Notes under the pieces: model-generated
Told to the model about the DNA's origin: nothing
Databases searched by the model: none
What the model saw: the letters and a program-made list of their open reading frames with translations, nothing else
From: Stramenopiles sp. TOSAG23-2
Lineage: Eukaryota > Sar
NCBI GenBank assembly: GCA_900128395.1
Contig: LT649417.1
Coordinates: forward strand, 1 to 27,469
Direction of reading: 5' to 3'
DNA: 27,469 nucleotides
Made by a program: the position numbers and the translations under genes
In this document: one piece after another, positions 26,088 to 27,469 of the stretch
How positions within the stretch are numbered: position 1 is the first letter of the stretch
Layout of the letters: every line of letters starts with the position of its first letter

Positions 26088-26196
26088 AGATTAGGATATA
26101 AATAACTTTAAGTTCTATATATATGCTAAATAGGTACGATGGAAAACCTTATACACATACTTAGCATATATAACTGTCGCACCTATACCCTAATCT
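26088..26196. repeat. 109-bp imperfect inverted-repeat element
   Basis: AGATTAGG (26088-26095) pairs with CCTAATCT (26189-26196), and inside it TATATATGCTAA (26118-26129) pairs with TTAGCATATATA (26161-26172). Both pairs are perfect, with a less regular stretch between. It could be a small MITE or a structured RNA. Confidence 0.65.
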
Positions 26197-26236
26197 TTAA
26201 TACAAGTTTTTTGTACCTGGTATTGCATGTTATAGT

Positions 26237-26256
26237 CTGTACTGTCTGTAGTACAG
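26237..26256. repeat. CTGTACT/AGTACAG hairpin
   Basis: Perfect 7-bp arms around GTCTGT. A similar ACAGTACTGT word occurs near 21684. Confidence 0.5.
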
Positions 26257-26570
26257 TATACGTGTGCCGCGAATAGCCGCGCTCGCAATAATATAATAGA
26301 CGACTAATAATTATCCCCTGCATTAGAGTGCATTGGGGCTGTCCAGAGAGGAAGAGAAAAAGAGCATAAAAGTCGTTAAAAAAAGTAAATAAGGAATTTA
26401 AATTATTATTTTTAGTTGTAGTACGAAAGAGTAGTATAGTTAAGTTGGAAATAGTACTAAGGGGGTGGTATTGGGGTACTCTAATTGGGAATCTGTTATT
26501 TTTATTACATTTCACCTTAATATTAGCATAAGCACAGTACTAAGTATTTTATGCTTTTCCGTTTTTTTAA

Positions 26571-26983
26571 TATGAACACAGCAGGGGCCTTTTCGTTTTT
26601 TTAATATGAACACAGCAGGGGCCTTTTCGTTTTTTTAATATGAACACAAGCAGGGGCTAAATCCGTCACTTGTTGCATATGAACACAGCAGGGGCCATTT
26701 CGTCACCTGTTGCATAGGAACACAGCAGGGGCTAAATCCGTTCCTGTTATATGAACACAGCAGGGGCCTTTTCGTCTTTTTCGTTATGAACACAGCAGGG
26801 GCTAAATCCGTCACTTGTTGCATATGAACACAGCAGGGGCCATTTCGTCACCTGTTGCATAGGAACACAGCAGGGGCTAAATCCGTTCCTGTTATATGAA
26901 CACAGCAGGGGCTAAATCCGTTTCCTGTTATATCAACATATAGCAGGGGCCTTTTCGTCCTGTCGCATATGAACATAGCAGGG
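26571..26983. repeat. Minisatellite, 12 units of 34-39 bp
   Basis: Each unit has the core GAACACAGCAGGGGC, then either CTTTTCGT, CATTTCGTCACC or TAAATCCGT variants. Unit starts are 26571, 26605, 26639, 26678, 26715, 26750, 26785, 26823, 26860, 26895, 26931 and 26968. A partial unit precedes the array from about 26553. Units at 26639-26749 are repeated nearly exactly at 26785-26894, so the array has a higher-order period of 146 bp and grew by block duplication. Open frames through it are a by-product. Confidence 0.95.
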
Positions 26984-27469
26984 CAACACTAGAGATAGTT
27001 GCCATGCTGCATCATGCTGCCATGATTTTAGCAATAGTGCACTATACTCAACCACGCCCCTCCAAGCCGCGGGACACAAAAGAATACCTTTTTTAAGTAC
27101 GACATACATTTAATTACATAGGCAAAAAAATTGTGGAGAGTTCAAACTCTCCACAATGTCTTGATAGGATTGTGGAGAGTTGTTAGAATATAAAAACTGT
27201 AGGTGGAGAGTGTGGAGAGTTTGTGGAGAGTTCAACTCTCCATTTTTGTACCTCCCGGGACACAAAATTAAGTATGACTTAAACAATAGGAAAAGTAAAA
27301 ACCCTATCAAGATAATAAAAATTAACACAAATCCAATGCTGAGTAATTTATTTCTAAAATTTCATATATGGCGAAAAATGTGTAAATTATCTAAAATACT
27401 TTATGATAGGAATATCAAATATATGAAACACTCTCAGCTGCTTGATGTTGTTATTCATACTTGTTACAG
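26984..27469. other. Gene-free window end
   Basis: Apart from the repeat cluster at 27070-27278 there are repeated CATGCTGC words at 27002-27025. The last 190 bp are A/T rich with no recognised feature. No gene is supported. Confidence 0.5.
27070..27278. repeat. Cluster of GTGGAGAGT words flanked by direct repeats
   Basis: CGGGACACAAAA (27070-27081 and 27256-27267) and TTAAGTAYGAC (27093-27103 and 27268-27278) bracket a cluster of GTGGAGAGT-type words: five direct and two inverted. Two of them form hairpins, ATTGTGGAGAGTT-CA-AACTCTCCACAAT (27130-27157, 13-bp arms) and TGGAGAGTT-C-AACTCTCCA (27224-27242). Confidence 0.8.

Larger units (their letters stand above)
25777..26570. other. Gene-free region upstream of the dehydrogenase
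   Basis: The first few hundred bases should hold the dehydrogenase promoter. Visible structure includes AATATCG-T-CGATATT (26057-26071), the stem-loop at 26088-26196, CTGTACT/AGTACAG arms at 26237-26256, two GCCGCG words (26266-26281) and a CCCC/TGCA...TGCA/GGGG hairpin at 26316-26338. No coding sequence is supported. Confidence 0.5.

Noticed and set aside
26183-26515. 110-codon minus-strand frame upstream of the dehydrogenase
   Set aside because: No domain or coding-like pattern; it overlaps several hairpins and intergenic repeats.
26635-26823. Open frame through the minisatellite (minus strand)
   Set aside because: The frame exists because unit lengths happen to keep it open for a few units; there is no support for a protein.
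26571-26983. CRISPR-like array
   Set aside because: The repeats are contiguous variant units with no unique spacers of constant length, in a eukaryotic context with introns. It is a minisatellite.
27110-27328. 72-codon minus-strand frame at the window end
   Set aside because: It crosses the hairpin cluster and direct repeats, and its hydrophobic start is typical of A/T-rich chance frames.
1-27469. tRNA and rRNA genes, giant-virus insertion
   Set aside because: No cloverleaf with a GGTTCGAATCC-type arm and no rRNA core words were seen. No capsid, polymerase or integrase gene supports a viral block; orphans alone are not enough.

Overview
The window looks like nuclear DNA from an AT-rich, gene-dense, unicellular eukaryote. 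It has GT-AG introns of about 80-110 nt, all three standard stop codons in use (TAA, TAG, TGA), many asparagine runs encoded by AAT repeats, and short intergenic gaps full of A/T tracts. A DNAAF/LRRC46-like leucine-rich-repeat protein suggests a flagellate. Plant-type LRRs and a cytochrome b561/b5/b5-reductase fusion would suit a stramenopile or similar protist, but the lineage is inferred, not shown. I see no rRNA, tRNA or CRISPR array.

Layout. (1) 1-4.0 kb, minus strand: the last exon of a REJ-like protein, a 1.07 kb non-coding gap, then a 763-residue fused redox protein. (2) 4.4-8.0 kb: a GST-like protein (+), a small protein with an ion-channel S6-like segment (-), and an orphan protein with a hydrophobic segment and a basic tail (+). 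(3) 8.1-14.3 kb, minus strand: a three-exon polytopic membrane protein of the YfhO/PTPS-related kind, a short WD-like protein, an LRR protein with a cysteine cluster, and a helical orphan. (4) 14.4-17.0 kb, plus strand: a low-complexity orphan and a secreted EGF/LRR protein. (5) 17.3-21.5 kb: a KxDL-like coiled-coil protein (-), a three-exon MFS transporter (+) and the last exon of an EF-hand protein (-). (6) 21.5-27.5 kb: a 1.35 kb gap with a GC-rich hairpin, a large helical protein (+), a short-chain dehydrogenase (-), then 1.7 kb of gene-free, repeat-rich DNA with a 12-unit minisatellite.

The genes do not form an evident pathway; this is ordinary eukaryotic gene packing with many convergent and divergent pairs. 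The strongest unexplained signal is that three introns in two unrelated genes (the MFS transporter and the YfhO-like protein, on opposite strands about 9 kb apart) share the same 16-nt start, the same 13-nt branch-point block and a similar 3' end. This suggests a mobile or copied intron family (introner-like elements). A second signal is a recurrent short palindrome, often with a TACGAA/TTCGTA or ATATGATA core, downstream of most gene ends, including all five convergent gene pairs.
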